Source of the DNA: Roseateles sp.
GTDB lineage: Bacteria > Pseudomonadota > Gammaproteobacteria > Burkholderiales > Burkholderiaceae_C
NCBI RefSeq assembly: GCF_019237615.1
Contig: NZ_JAFAGT010000032.1
Location: 1 to 56,391 of the forward strand
Direction of reading: 5' to 3'
Length of the DNA stretch: 56,391 bases
Position 1 is the first letter of the stretch; each line of letters begins with the position of its first letter. The notes under the pieces are model-generated. The model was not told where the DNA came from, made no database searches, and was given only the letters and a program-made list of their open reading frames with translations. Both the position numbers and the translations under genes were made by a program. Below, piece by piece: positions 25,437 to 34,391 of this stretch.

Positions 25437-27320
25437 ATGAATCCGCCCGCGCATCTTCCAAGCCCGACCGACGACCCGCAATCCGCCGCGCACCAGGTCC
25501 TGTCAGCAGTCTTCGGCTACACCGCCTTCCGTGGCCAGCAGGCCGACATCGTCGAGCAGGTGGCCGCCGGCGGCGACGCACTCGTGCTGATGCCCACGGG
25601 CGGCGGCAAGAGTCTGTGCTACCAGGTGCCCGCCATCCTGCGCCACCAGCGCGGCCAGGGCGTGGCCATCGTCGTGAGCCCCCTGATCGCGTTGATGCAC
25701 GACCAGGTCGGCGCGCTGGAGGAGGCCGGCGTGCACGCGGCCTTCCTGAACTCCAGCCTGACCGGCGAGGAGGCCAGCCGCATCGAGCGCGAGATGATGA
25801 GCGGACGGCTGACGCTGCTCTACGCGGCGCCGGAGCGCATCACGACGCCGCGCTTCCTGGCCCAGCTGAGCTCGCTGCATGAACGCGGCCTGCTGTCGAT
25901 GTTCGCCATCGACGAGGCGCACTGCGTCAGCCAGTGGGGCCATGACTTCCGCTCCGAGTACCTGCAGCTCAGCCTGCTGCACGAGCGCTTCCCCGACGTG
26001 CCGCGCGTCGCGCTGACCGCGACGGCCGACGAGCTGACGCGCGCCGACATCATCGAGCGCCTGCAGCTGCAGGAGGCGCGGGTCTTCATCAGCAGTTTCG
26101 ACCGCCCCAACATCCGCTATCTCATCGTCGAGAAGAACGGCTCGCCGCGCGAGCAGCTGTTGCGCTTCGTGCGTGACGAGCACGAGGGCGAGGCCGGCGT
26201 CGTCTACTGCCAGAGCCGCAAGAAAGTGGAGGAGACGGCCCAGTGGCTGCAGAGCGAGGGCCTGAACGCCCTGCCCTACCACGCCGGCCTGGACGCCGAC
26301 ATGCGCCGTCGCCACCAGGACCGCTTTCTGCGGGAGGATGACCTCATCATGGTGGCCACCATCGCCTTCGGCATGGGCATAGACAAGCCCGACGTGCGCT
26401 TCGTCGCCCACCTGGACCTGCCCAAGAACATCGAGGCCTACTACCAGGAGACGGGCCGCGCCGGCCGCGACGGCGCGCCGGCCGAGGCCTGGATGACTTA
26501 TGGCCTGGCCGACGTCGTCAACCAGCGCCGCATGATCGACGAGAGCCCGGCCGACGAGACCTTCAAGCAGGGCCAGCGCGGCAAGCTGGATGCGCTGCTG
26601 GCGCTGGCCGAGGCGACCGACTGCCGGCGCGTGCGGCTGCTGGCCTATTTCGGCGAGGAATCCAGGCCCTGCGGCAACTGCGACAACTGCCTGAACCCGC
26701 CGCAGACCTGGGACGCGACCGAAGCGGCGCGCAAGCTCTTGAGCTGCATCTACCGCTTCCACCAGCGCGGCGAGCGCTTCGGCGCCGGCCACCTGATCGA
26801 CGTGCTGCGTGGCAAGGCGACCGACAAGACGCGCCAGTACGGCCACGAGTCGCTGTCCACCTGGGGCTGCGGCGCGGACCTGTCGGAGCAGCAGTGGCGG
26901 GCCGTGCTGCGCCAGCTGATCGCGCTGGGCCATGTTGCCACCGAGGGCGAGTTCAACACGCTGGCGCTGCAGGACAGCGCCCGCGCGGTGCTCAAGGGCG
27001 AGGTGGAGGTGAGGCTGCGCGAGGCGGAGGAGAAGAAGTCCCGCGCCAAGTCATCGCGTGGCGGGGCCAGGCCCAGGATCGACCCGGCGCTGGGCCTGGA
27101 TGCCGAGGGGCAGGAGCGCTTCGAGGCGCTGAAGGCCTGGCGCTCCGAAGTGGCCAAGGAGCATGGCCTGCCGGCCTACGTCATCTTCCAGAACACGACG
27201 CTGGCCGAGATGGCGCGCGTCGTGCCGGGCGACCTCGCCGAGCTGGGCGAGATCAGTGGTGTCGGGGCGAAGAAGCTCGAGGCCTATGGCCGCGAGATTC
27301 TTCGGGTGCTCGGCCGCTGA
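25437..27320 (+). CDS. recQ: ATP-dependent DNA helicase RecQ
   Basis: 627 residues. Superfamily 2 helicase motifs are all present: Walker A PTGGGKS, DEAHC, TATAD, and motif [11 protein letters not shown]. The RQC zinc site (CGNCDNC) follows, then a winged helix and a C-terminal HRDC domain ([19 protein letters not shown]). It unwinds DNA 3' to 5' in recombination and fork repair. The length matches E. coli RecQ plus a short basic insert ([11 protein letters not shown]) between RQC and HRDC. It ends immediately next to a convergent small gene. Confidence 0.96.
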   Translation: MNPPAHLPSPTDDPQSAAHQVLSAVFGYTAFRGQQADIVEQVAAGGDALVLMPTGGGKSLCYQVPAILRHQRGQGVAIVVSPLIALMHDQVGALEEAGVHAAFLNSSLTGEEASRIEREMMSGRLTLLYAAPERITTPRFLAQLSSLHERGLLSMFAIDEAHCVSQWGHDFRSEYLQLSLLHERFPDVPRVALTATADELTRADIIERLQLQEARVFISSFDRPNIRYLIVEKNGSPREQLLRFVRDEHEGEAGVVYCQSRKKVEETAQWLQSEGLNALPYHAGLDADMRRRHQDRFLREDDLIMVATIAFGMGIDKPDVRFVAHLDLPKNIEAYYQETGRAGRDGAPAEAWMTYGLADVVNQRRMIDESPADETFKQGQRGKLDALLALAEATDCRRVRLLAYFGEESRPCGNCDNCLNPPQTWDATEAARKLLSCIYRFHQRGERFGAGHLIDVLRGKATDKTRQYGHESLSTWGCGADLSEQQWRAVLRQLIALGHVATEGEFNTLALQDSARAVLKGEVEVRLREAEEKKSRAKSSRGGARPRIDPALGLDAEGQERFEALKAWRSEVAKEHGLPAYVIFQNTTLAEMARVVPGDLAELGEISGVGAKKLEAYGREILRVLGR

Positions 27321-27321
27321 C

Positions 27322-27597
27322 TCAGCAGACCGCCGGCGCGACGCAGGCGCTGGCGACCTGGGTGCCCGCGTTGCGGCGCCCCTCGATGACGACACGGGGC
27401 AGCTGCGCGACGGCAGGCGCAGGCGTGCGGACGCCTTCGATGACGACGCGATCCAGCTTCACCACCTCGGGCGCCTCGTCCGGGACCGTGAGGGTCATCC
27501 AGGCGGCGCCGGTCAGGGCGGTCAGGGCGACCAGGGCGGTGGCGCTGACGGCATGCAGGCGGGTGGTGCGGGTGGTGGTGGTGCTGATGCGGTTCAT
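27322..27597 (-). CDS. Small membrane-anchored protein with VVIEG repeats
   Basis: 91 residues. A Thr/Arg-rich N terminus is followed by one hydrophobic helix (about 16-34) and a soluble tail containing two similar motifs, LDRVVIEGVR and LPRVVIEGRR, and two Cys near the end. I do not recognise a family. The start is firm: GAGAGGA lies 9 bases before the ATG at 27597. The motif resembles the short VxVxGRR tails of small Burkholderiales proteins of unknown function. It converges on recQ with 1 base between the stops. Confidence 0.72.
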   Translation of the reverse strand: MNRISTTTTRTTRLHAVSATALVALTALTGAAWMTLTVPDEAPEVVKLDRVVIEGVRTPAPAVAQLPRVVIEGRRNAGTQVASACVAPAVC

Positions 27598-27794
27598 GGT
27601 GTTGTCCTCTCTGTGTCTGGGCGCCAGTGTGTGCCGAGGTGGGCGAGAGAACTAAGGGTTTGCGATAGGTTGCTGCTTTTCGCGGATGAAATGCAGCCGG
27701 CGCGGACGAGCATCGTCAAACCTGAGGGTCGTCCCCTGACGCGGCGGTCGGGCGGTGCCGGATACTTTCCCGGTCAAACCAAGGGAGAACAGGC

Positions 27795-30700
27795 ATGGCA
27801 CGTGGCAACGACGTCCAACTCGGCGGCATCACCGACCTGGTGCTGCTGGCAGACATCAAATCAGGCTTCGTCGACGCCCTCGAGGTCGTCACCTATGTGG
27901 ACCGGCTGCGCAAGGTGCTGCGCACGCTCAACGGCCTGCGCCTGGGTTCGCGCGAGTCCAGCTCGCCGGCCTCGCCCTACACCGACATCGTCGCCCGCTG
28001 GCGCATCGTCCATTCCTTCCGCTGGGCCGTCGTCGAGGGCCGGGACGGTACGCCCGACCGCCTGCTGCTGTGCGTCAACTTCGATGGCGGCTGGGAACCC
28101 TATATGCGGGTCATCTGGGACCAGCTCGGTTCCACGCTGGACCTGATGCTGTGCCACACCGAGGGCTACCAGCTCTCGTGCAACTGCAGCTTCGAGACCT
28201 ATTCGCGCTGGGTGCGCGCCCACGAGATCTCGGCTGACTTCCTGTTCATCGAGTCCGGCCGCACGGTGGGCGACGCCGAATACCTGGCGCTGCTGGAGGC
28301 CGCCCAGCGCGGCCATGCCGACGAGCTCAAGGCCGACCGCCTGCGTGCGCCCTCATCGGGCCAGGTCAAGCCCCTGCCTGGCCCGGACCAGCCGGCGGAG
28401 CGCTTCGCGATGGCCGCGCGCGGCCTGGTGCCGCTGGCCGGGCTGTTCACGCTGCAGCGCTTCTTCCGCCCGGGCGCGCCCGACGGCGCCTGCCTGCTGC
28501 GCGCCACGCAGGACGTGCTCTTCGAGCTGACCCAGCTGGGTACGGCCACGCAGTTCCCCAGGCCCGCGCCGGGCACGCCGGCCGTGCAGCTGACGCCCGG
28601 CGAGAGCCTGCGCCTGCGCCACCACGAGATGCTGGCCTGGTTCGAGGCCCAGCTGCCGCCTCCCGCCACGCCGCCCGCCCGGCTGACGCTGGACCGCGGC
28701 CAGCTGCAGGCCGGCATGCTGACCCGGCTGCCCGCCAACCGCGGCGCGCTGCTGCTGCTGCGCATCGAGCAGCCGGCCCGCGCGCTGGCCTGGCTGTCCA
28801 CCGCGCCGGTGCAGGCCGAAGGTGGCAAGGCGGGTACCGACGGCATCTGGCAGCAGCTGGCATTGACAATGGCCGGCCTGAGGGCGCTGGGCGTCCCGGA
28901 GTCGCGCCTGGCGCGCTTCCCGCAGGCCTTCAAGGAGGGCATGGCCACCCGCGCCGGCCTGCTGGGCGACGTGCGCCACAACCACCCCAGCCACTGGGCG
29001 CTGGCGCCGCATGTCAACCAGCGCGATCGCTTCGACCCGGCCGGCGCCCACCTGTTGGTGCAGGTGCGCTTCCACAACCCGAACGGCGGCGAGGCGCTGA
29101 CGGACGACGACCGCGCGCGCATCGCCGCCGCCGGCCGACGGCTGACCGAAGGCACGGGCCTGTCGCTGATGGCCGTCGAACCCATGCGCAGCAACAGCGC
29201 CGACCGCGAGAACTTCGGCTTCAAGGACGGCATCAGCCAGCCCGGCCTGGACCCGGTCGAGCACAGGCACTGGAACGACCAGGTGCCCGAGGGCGAGATC
29301 GTGCAGGGCTTTGCCACTCAGCGCGACAAGGGCTGGCCCGTACCCGAGCAGCCCGACGCGCTGCTGGATTGCGGCAGCTTCCTCGCGGTGCGCAAGCTGC
29401 GCCAGTACACCGGCCGGCTGCACGACTGCATCGAGCATGAGGCCAAGCGCATCAACCTGCCCCGCGAGCTGCTGCTGGCCAAGCTGATGGGCCGCCGCCT
29501 GGATGGCAAGGCGCTGGCCGACGAGAGCACGGACCGCAACGACTTCAACTACGAGCACGACCCGCGCGGCTCGGCCTGCCCCTTCCACGCCCATATCCGC
29601 CGCGCCAACCCGCGCGACCAGGCGCCGGACTCCGCACTCACGGGCCGCATGCCGCGCATCCTGCGCCGCGGCATGAGCTACGGTCCGCCGCCGGACCGCC
29701 TCAACCCCAATGACAAGGACGACCGCGGCCTGGTCTTCATGGCCTACAACGCCCACCTGGCCGAGCAGTTCGAGGTCGTGCAGCGCTGGATGGCCGGCGC
29801 CAACGCCAGTGGCGGCTATTCGGCGCAGAGCGACCCGCTGCTGGGCGTCGTCGACCCCAGCCAGGGCAGGCGCCTCTACCCTTTTGAGCATGCCGGCAAG
29901 CCCTACGAGATCGACCTCGGCAGCCAGCCTTTCGTCACGCTGCAATGGGGTGCCTACTTCTTCGTGCCCTCCATCCCGGCGCTCAAGGCCTTGCCGGCGC
30001 TGGTCGAGCTGCCCCTGCCGTTGCCGGCCCCCACGCCCGTGCCGCTGAGGGCGCCCGCGCCGGACGACTTCGCCGCCTGGCAGCGCTGGCTGGAGGACAC
30101 CAACACCCGCGACCTCGCCTGGGCCTGGGTGCGTGCCCAGCCGGGCGGCGTCGCCCGCACCGCCTACGGCGTGCTGGTGGGCGCGCCGGAGCGGGTCTGC
30201 GACGTGCTGCGCAACCAGTCCGCGCTCTACTCCAACAAGGGCTATGGCGAGCGCATGCGCGACTCCATCGGCGAGGGCTTCCTCGGCATGGACGATGACA
30301 ACGGCCACAAGGAACAGGCGCCCGAGGTCAACAAGGCGCTGGAGCAGGTCAGCGAGGCCGAAGCCTTCCTGGCCGCCTACGCCATCGCCCGCAAGGGGCT
30401 GGCCGACCTGAAGCAGGAGGCCCGCGCGCTGCTGGACGCGTTCCCGGCCGACCAGAAGCCCGACGGCATCCCGACCGACACGCCGCTGGACCTGGAGCGC
30501 CTCAGCGAAGGCGTGCTGGCCGCGCTGTGCCGCCTCTGGTTCGGCATGCCGGACGGCCGGCTGGTCTGGGGCACGGAGCTGCACCCGCCCACACACCCCG
30601 AACCGCCGCGCTGCCCGCGCGCGCTGTTCCAGGTGTCGCGCCATGTCTTCGGTCCGCATCCCAGCGCCTTCGTCAGCGACACCGGCCGCAAGGCCGGCCA

Positions 30701-31325
30701 GGGCTTCCTGGCCGCCACGACGGCCTGGCTGCAGCAGACGCCGCGGGCGCAATGGCCGGCGTTGACCGAGAAGATCGTCAAGGCCGTCGAGGCCGTGCCC
30801 GGCGCGTCGGCGGACCTCCCCGCACGCACGCTGGCCGGCGTCATGCTCGGCTTCCCGCCGACGACGCACGCCAACCTGCTGACCGCGCTGGGCGCCTGGG
30901 TGCAGACGCGCAAGCTGTGGGACCTGCAGCCGGTCTGGCACGAGGTGTCGGAGGCCGTGATCGATGCCCAGCGCTATGTCGAGGCTGTCGCCCGGCTGCG
31001 CCCGACGCTGGTGGCGACGCTGAACCAGCGCCCCACGCCCTTCCAGATCTGGCGCCGTGTGCTGGGCGACCACCGCCTGGGGCTGGTCGACGTGACGGTC
31101 GGCGACACGCTGATCGTCGGCCTGGGCTCGGCCACCCAGCAGGACCCGCTGCGCCACCATGTCGCCTTCGGCGGCGACCGCGCCGACCCGGCCGGCCCGC
31201 CGCCGCATGCCTGTCCGGGCTACGGCATGGGCATGGGCGTCATGCTGGGCGTCGCCGCGGCGGTGCTGGACGCCGGCGTGATGCGCTTCACTGGGGCGCC
31301 GACGGTGGTGGCGCTGGCGCTCTAG
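27795..31325 (+). CDS. DyP-type peroxidase fused to cytochrome P450-like domain
   Basis: 1176 residues, three parts. Residues 1-190 form an alpha/beta region (LLLCVNFDGGWEPYMRVIW) I cannot name. Residues about 210-735 are a dye-decolorising heme peroxidase with GFKDG at 475-479 (catalytic Asp478), HIRRANPR with proximal His600, and ILRRGMSYGP. Residues about 750-1176 look like a cytochrome P450: an I-helix-like LAGVMLGFPPTT near 1013, VGDTLIVGLGSATQQDP before the heme loop, and HACPGYGMG with ligand Cys1140. The helix-K ExxR is altered (Glu1063, Arg1067), and extra residues separate FGG from the Cys loop. No signal peptide. AAGGGAGAA precedes the ATG. It stands alone with no ferredoxin or reductase gene nearby, so the P450 part may run on peroxide; that is inference. 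Confidence 0.82.
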   Translation: MARGNDVQLGGITDLVLLADIKSGFVDALEVVTYVDRLRKVLRTLNGLRLGSRESSSPASPYTDIVARWRIVHSFRWAVVEGRDGTPDRLLLCVNFDGGWEPYMRVIWDQLGSTLDLMLCHTEGYQLSCNCSFETYSRWVRAHEISADFLFIESGRTVGDAEYLALLEAAQRGHADELKADRLRAPSSGQVKPLPGPDQPAERFAMAARGLVPLAGLFTLQRFFRPGAPDGACLLRATQDVLFELTQLGTATQFPRPAPGTPAVQLTPGESLRLRHHEMLAWFEAQLPPPATPPARLTLDRGQLQAGMLTRLPANRGALLLLRIEQPARALAWLSTAPVQAEGGKAGTDGIWQQLALTMAGLRALGVPESRLARFPQAFKEGMATRAGLLGDVRHNHPSHWALAPHVNQRDRFDPAGAHLLVQVRFHNPNGGEALTDDDRARIAAAGRRLTEGTGLSLMAVEPMRSNSADRENFGFKDGISQPGLDPVEHRHWNDQVPEGEIVQGFATQRDKGWPVPEQPDALLDCGSFLAVRKLRQYTGRLHDCIEHEAKRINLPRELLLAKLMGRRLDGKALADESTDRNDFNYEHDPRGSACPFHAHIRRANPRDQAPDSALTGRMPRILRRGMSYGPPPDRLNPNDKDDRGLVFMAYNAHLAEQFEVVQRWMAGANASGGYSAQSDPLLGVVDPSQGRRLYPFEHAGKPYEIDLGSQPFVTLQWGAYFFVPSIPALKALPALVELPLPLPAPTPVPLRAPAPDDFAAWQRWLEDTNTRDLAWAWVRAQPGGVARTAYGVLVGAPERVCDVLRNQSALYSNKGYGERMRDSIGEGFLGMDDDNGHKEQAPEVNKALEQVSEAEAFLAAYAIARKGLADLKQEARALLDAFPADQKPDGIPTDTPLDLERLSEGVLAALCRLWFGMPDGRLVWGTELHPPTHPEPPRCPRALFQVSRHVFGPHPSAFVSDTGRKAGQGFLAATTAWLQQTPRAQWPALTEKIVKAVEAVPGASADLPARTLAGVMLGFPPTTHANLLTALGAWVQTRKLWDLQPVWHEVSEAVIDAQRYVEAVARLRPTLVATLNQRPTPFQIWRRVLGDHRLGLVDVTVGDTLIVGLGSATQQDPLRHHVAFGGDRADPAGPPPHACPGYGMGMGVMLGVAAAVLDAGVMRFTGAPTVVALAL

Positions 31326-31359
31326 CTGTGACGGGTCGAGAGGTTCTTTCGTGACCGCG

Positions 31360-31640
31360 GGATTCGGACATAGGCGGTAGGCAGCCGATGCCATGGTGCG
31401 GCGGGTGCCCGTGTAGAAGCAGTTCCACGCGGGCACGGCCATGCGGGCTCATCCGACGAGGCGCAGGGACGACCGTAGCAAGCCCGCTCACAGCGCGCCG
31501 GCTGGAGTCACGGAACGGCTGTGAATGGAAGGCGGGCCCGTAGTCCGTGATCAGGCGCTGGAGCATCAGGCCCAGCCCGGCACGATCAGGCAAGGGCAGC
31601 GCGCAGGAAGGTCTCGGCACCGTCCTTGCGCTTGCCGGGG
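31360..31640 (-). pseudogene. Decayed transposase (DDE integrase core, IS481-like)
   Basis: Within the 353-base gap after the DyP-P450 gene, scattered minus-strand pieces match an integrase-core transposase: AETFLRAAL near 31610, RLITDYGPAFHS near 31535 (the usual TDNG around the second catalytic Asp, with N changed to Y), and PPHHGIGCLPPMS near 31390, like the C-terminal RPHxxLGxxPP of IS481/IS3 transposases. They lie in different frames with stops between them and no 5' half, so the element is dead. I saw no terminal repeats. Confidence 0.5.
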
Positions 31641-31678
31641 CGCATGGACACCCGCTGCAACCTACCGAAGCTTCATGC

Positions 31679-32548
31679 CTAGTCCCGCGAGGGCCCCGTC
31701 TCCGGCGCCAGCGGGGCGAACACGAAGCGCATGCCGCGCGTGTAGCTCTCGGCCTTGGTGCCCGCATGGCGCTCGCCGTCGATGCCGCGGTACTCGTACA
31801 CCAGTTCCGGATGCTTCAGCTCCGGCAGCAGCGCCTGGTAGCGCTTGATGCCCGCAAGGAAGGCGGGCCATTCGCTCTCCGCACCGGTCACGTAGAGCCT
31901 GGCCTTGATGGGCTTGCCTGTGGCGGCATAGGCCTTGGCCCGGCCGATGATCCAGTCACCGCCGACGACGACCGCCGGGCTGGCGGCGATATAGCCCTTG
32001 AACAGCTCGGGCCTGGCATACATCGCGTGCAGCGCGAACAGGCCGCCCAGCGAGCTGCCGGCCAGGTAACGCTGGGCCGGATCGCCGCGGTAGTCGCGCT
32101 CCACCAGCGGAAAGATGTCCTTCTCCAGCGCGGCGATGAACCTGTCGGCATTGCCGGTGCTGGCGGACAGCGGGTTCATGCGCACCGGCGACAGCTCCCA
32201 GTTGCGCAGTAGGCCGTAGTCCGGGTTGTCGCCGACATAGCCCAGGCCCACGGTGATGAACTCGGGCACGACCTTGTCGTAGGCCAGGTTGTTGTAGGAG
32301 CTGACGACGGTCGGGAAGTCCCAATAGCCGTCGGTCACGTAGAGCACCGGATAGCGGCGCGTGGGCTCCTTGGCGAAGGAGGCCGGCAGGTGGACGTGCA
32401 GCTGGTAGCTGCGGCCGTCGGCGTTCCTGGCCAGGGCGCGCAGCTGGGTGTCGGGGAGGGTGTGCGGCGGAAAGGCCGGTGCTGGGTCGGCGGCATGCGC
32501 CTGGAGCGCGGTGAACAGGAAGGCGAGGGTCAGGGCGAATCGCTTCAT
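31679..32548 (-). CDS. Exported esterase (PF00756/Fes-like fold)
   Basis: 289 residues with a signal peptide (MKRFALTLAFLFTALQAHA). The fold shows YPVLYVTDGYWD, the nucleophile elbow GSSLGG and a late GERHAGTKAESY with the likely catalytic His. Relatives include feruloyl esterases, siderophore esterases (IroE/Fes) and antigen-85-like proteins; the substrate cannot be decided here, and no siderophore genes are nearby. The ATG at 32548 starts the signal peptide. It is transcribed divergently from the methyltransferase gene, with 63 bases between start codons. Confidence 0.83.
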   Translation of the reverse strand: MKRFALTLAFLFTALQAHAADPAPAFPPHTLPDTQLRALARNADGRSYQLHVHLPASFAKEPTRRYPVLYVTDGYWDFPTVVSSYNNLAYDKVVPEFITVGLGYVGDNPDYGLLRNWELSPVRMNPLSASTGNADRFIAALEKDIFPLVERDYRGDPAQRYLAGSSLGGLFALHAMYARPELFKGYIAASPAVVVGGDWIIGRAKAYAATGKPIKARLYVTGAESEWPAFLAGIKRYQALLPELKHPELVYEYRGIDGERHAGTKAESYTRGMRFVFAPLAPETGPSRD

Positions 32549-32611
32549 GGCAGGCGGCACTCGCAGAGGTGATGGCAGCGCTGTCATTGTAGGAGCGGAG
32601 ACAATGCGCCG

Positions 32612-33892
32612 GTGAGCCTGCCCAACAAGTTGAACCTCTTCGTACCCTGCCCCGCCGGCGTCGAGCCGCTGCTGGAGGAGGAGCTGAAACGCTTCCTGCC
32701 GCCCGGTGTGCGCAGCAAAGTGGAAGCCCTGCGCGGTGGCTGCGGCCTGCTCGGCACGGCCGAGGACGTCCTGCGCATCAATCTCGAGAGCCGGCTGGCG
32801 CAGCGCGTGCTGGTCGAGATCATCGAGGGCCCCTACCGCCACGAGGACGACCTCTATTCGCTGGCGCGCCGCGTCGACTGGCGCGACTGGTTGAGCCCCA
32901 GGCACACGCTGCGCATCGACGTGACGGCGCAGCGCTCGCCGCTGAAGAGCCTGAACTTCGCCGCCCTGCGCATCAAGGACGCCATCTGCGACCAGCTGCG
33001 CGAGCACACCGGCGAGCGCCCCAGCGTGGACACGCAGCGGCCCGACCTGCCCGTGGTGCTGCATGTCGGCCCCGAGCGCGCGGCCCTCTATGTCGACACT
33101 TCCGGCGAGCCGCTGTTCAAGCGCGGCTGGCGCATCGACAAGGGCGACGCGCCGCTGAAGGAGACACTGGCCGCCGCGATGCTGGCCGCCGCCGGCTGGC
33201 GCGGCACGAATGAGCAAGGGGGCGCGCTGCACGACCCCTGCTGCGGCTCCGGCACCATCCCCATCGAGGCCGCGCTGATCGCCTGCGACTCGGCGCCGGG
33301 CCTGCAACGCCGCTTCGCCTTCGAGCGCCAGCTGCCCTTCGCCACGCCGGCGATGAAGGCGGCCTGGGGTGAGCTGACGCAGGCCGCGCGCGCGCGCATC
33401 CATGCGCCCGCGGTGCCCATCTACGCCAGCGACGTGGCCTTCCGCATGGTCGACTTCGCGCGCCGCAATGCCGAGCGTGCCGGCGTGGCTCAGTACATCC
33501 AGTTCAACGGCGGCGACGCGCTGGAGCGGCCCGCGCCGCAACTGCCCGAGGGCATGCCGGGAAGCATCGTCATGAACCCGCCCTATGGCGAGCGGATCGA
33601 GGTGCGTGGCAAGGCGGCGATGACGCGCGATGCCGGCGGCTCGGAGGAGCGCGACGCGGGTGACGACTTCTTCCCGCGCCTGGCCGCGCACTGGAAGCGC
33701 CAGTACACCGAGAACCCCGCCGGCTGGACGGCGTGGATGCTCAGCCCCGACATGAAGCTGCCGGGCAAGATGCGGCTGAAGGAGTCGCGTCGCGTGCCGA
33801 TGTGGAACGGCCCCATCGAATGCCGGCTGTTCCGCTTCGACCTCGTCAAGGGCTCGGCGCGCAAGGTCAGCGAGGGTGATGCGCCCGCGTGA
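32612..33892 (+). CDS. THUMP-domain class I RNA methyltransferase (RlmL-type)
   Basis: 426 residues. An N-terminal ferredoxin-like/THUMP part (about 1-165, ending DVTAQRSPLKSLNF, LHVGPERAALYVDTSG) precedes a Rossmann methyltransferase with the SAM loop DPCCGSGTIPIEAAL and catalytic NPPYGER. This is the organisation of 23S rRNA m2G methyltransferase RlmL without the RlmK half, as in many betaproteobacteria. It starts with GTG at 32612. The last codons overlap the start of the next gene. Confidence 0.88.
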   Translation: MSLPNKLNLFVPCPAGVEPLLEEELKRFLPPGVRSKVEALRGGCGLLGTAEDVLRINLESRLAQRVLVEIIEGPYRHEDDLYSLARRVDWRDWLSPRHTLRIDVTAQRSPLKSLNFAALRIKDAICDQLREHTGERPSVDTQRPDLPVVLHVGPERAALYVDTSGEPLFKRGWRIDKGDAPLKETLAAAMLAAAGWRGTNEQGGALHDPCCGSGTIPIEAALIACDSAPGLQRRFAFERQLPFATPAMKAAWGELTQAARARIHAPAVPIYASDVAFRMVDFARRNAERAGVAQYIQFNGGDALERPAPQLPEGMPGSIVMNPPYGERIEVRGKAAMTRDAGGSEERDAGDDFFPRLAAHWKRQYTENPAGWTAWMLSPDMKLPGKMRLKESRRVPMWNGPIECRLFRFDLVKGSARKVSEGDAPA

Positions 33893-34391
33893 GCGGATCG
33901 CCGCGGCACTGCTCGCGCTGGGTGCCGTGGCCGCGCAGGCCCAGCCCTGCACGCTGGTCTTCGGCCAGGGCCGCAACCCGCCGGCGCCGGGCGAGCCGGA
34001 CTGGGATGCGCTGAACCAGCGCTTCAACGCCGCCGTGGCCGGCGCGTTGGACGGCGAGGGGCGTCGCGCCATGCCGATGACGGCGTCCAGCGTGCAGATC
34101 GATCCCGAGGGCGCCGGCCTTGCGCTGCTGCAGCAGGCCGACCGCCTGCGCTGCACCACGCTGGCCGAGACCGCGGTCTTCGCCGACGAGCAGGGCACGC
34201 TGGTGTTGCGCCTGCGTATCTACCCGCTGCTGCCCGCCCTGGGCGAGGGCGGCGCCATCGTGGGCCTGCGCATAGGCGCGCCGCTGTTCGTCACGCAGCG
34301 CGACCTGGACCTGAAGGCGCTGTCACGGCTCAAGCCCGAGGGGATAGGCCGGCAGATGGCCGCTGAATACCTTCAGCACGACCGGCGCTGA
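33879..34391 (+). CDS. Exported hypothetical protein
   Basis: 170 residues with a signal peptide (MRPRERIAAALLALGAVAAQA) and two Cys in the mature part (QPCTLVFG, RLRCTTLAE) that could form a disulfide. No known domain is recognised. The ATG at 33879 overlaps the end of the methyltransferase gene by 14 bases; a GTG one codon earlier is also possible. Its 3' end overlaps the convergent MFS gene by 19 bases. Confidence 0.7.
   Translation: MRPRERIAAALLALGAVAAQAQPCTLVFGQGRNPPAPGEPDWDALNQRFNAAVAGALDGEGRRAMPMTASSVQIDPEGAGLALLQQADRLRCTTLAETAVFADEQGTLVLRLRIYPLLPALGEGGAIVGLRIGAPLFVTQRDLDLKALSRLKPEGIGRQMAAEYLQHDRR

Noticed and set aside
28353-31442. A 1029-codon open frame on the minus strand opposite the DyP-P450 gene
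   Set aside because: Antisense shadow in GC-rich DNA. No motif is visible in it, while the plus strand has DyP and P450 motifs and a ribosome site.
31679-34198. An 839-codon minus-strand frame running through the rRNA methyltransferase gene
   Set aside because: Only the last 289 codons (from the ATG at 32548 with a signal peptide) resemble a protein family. The upstream part is antisense to the methyltransferase.
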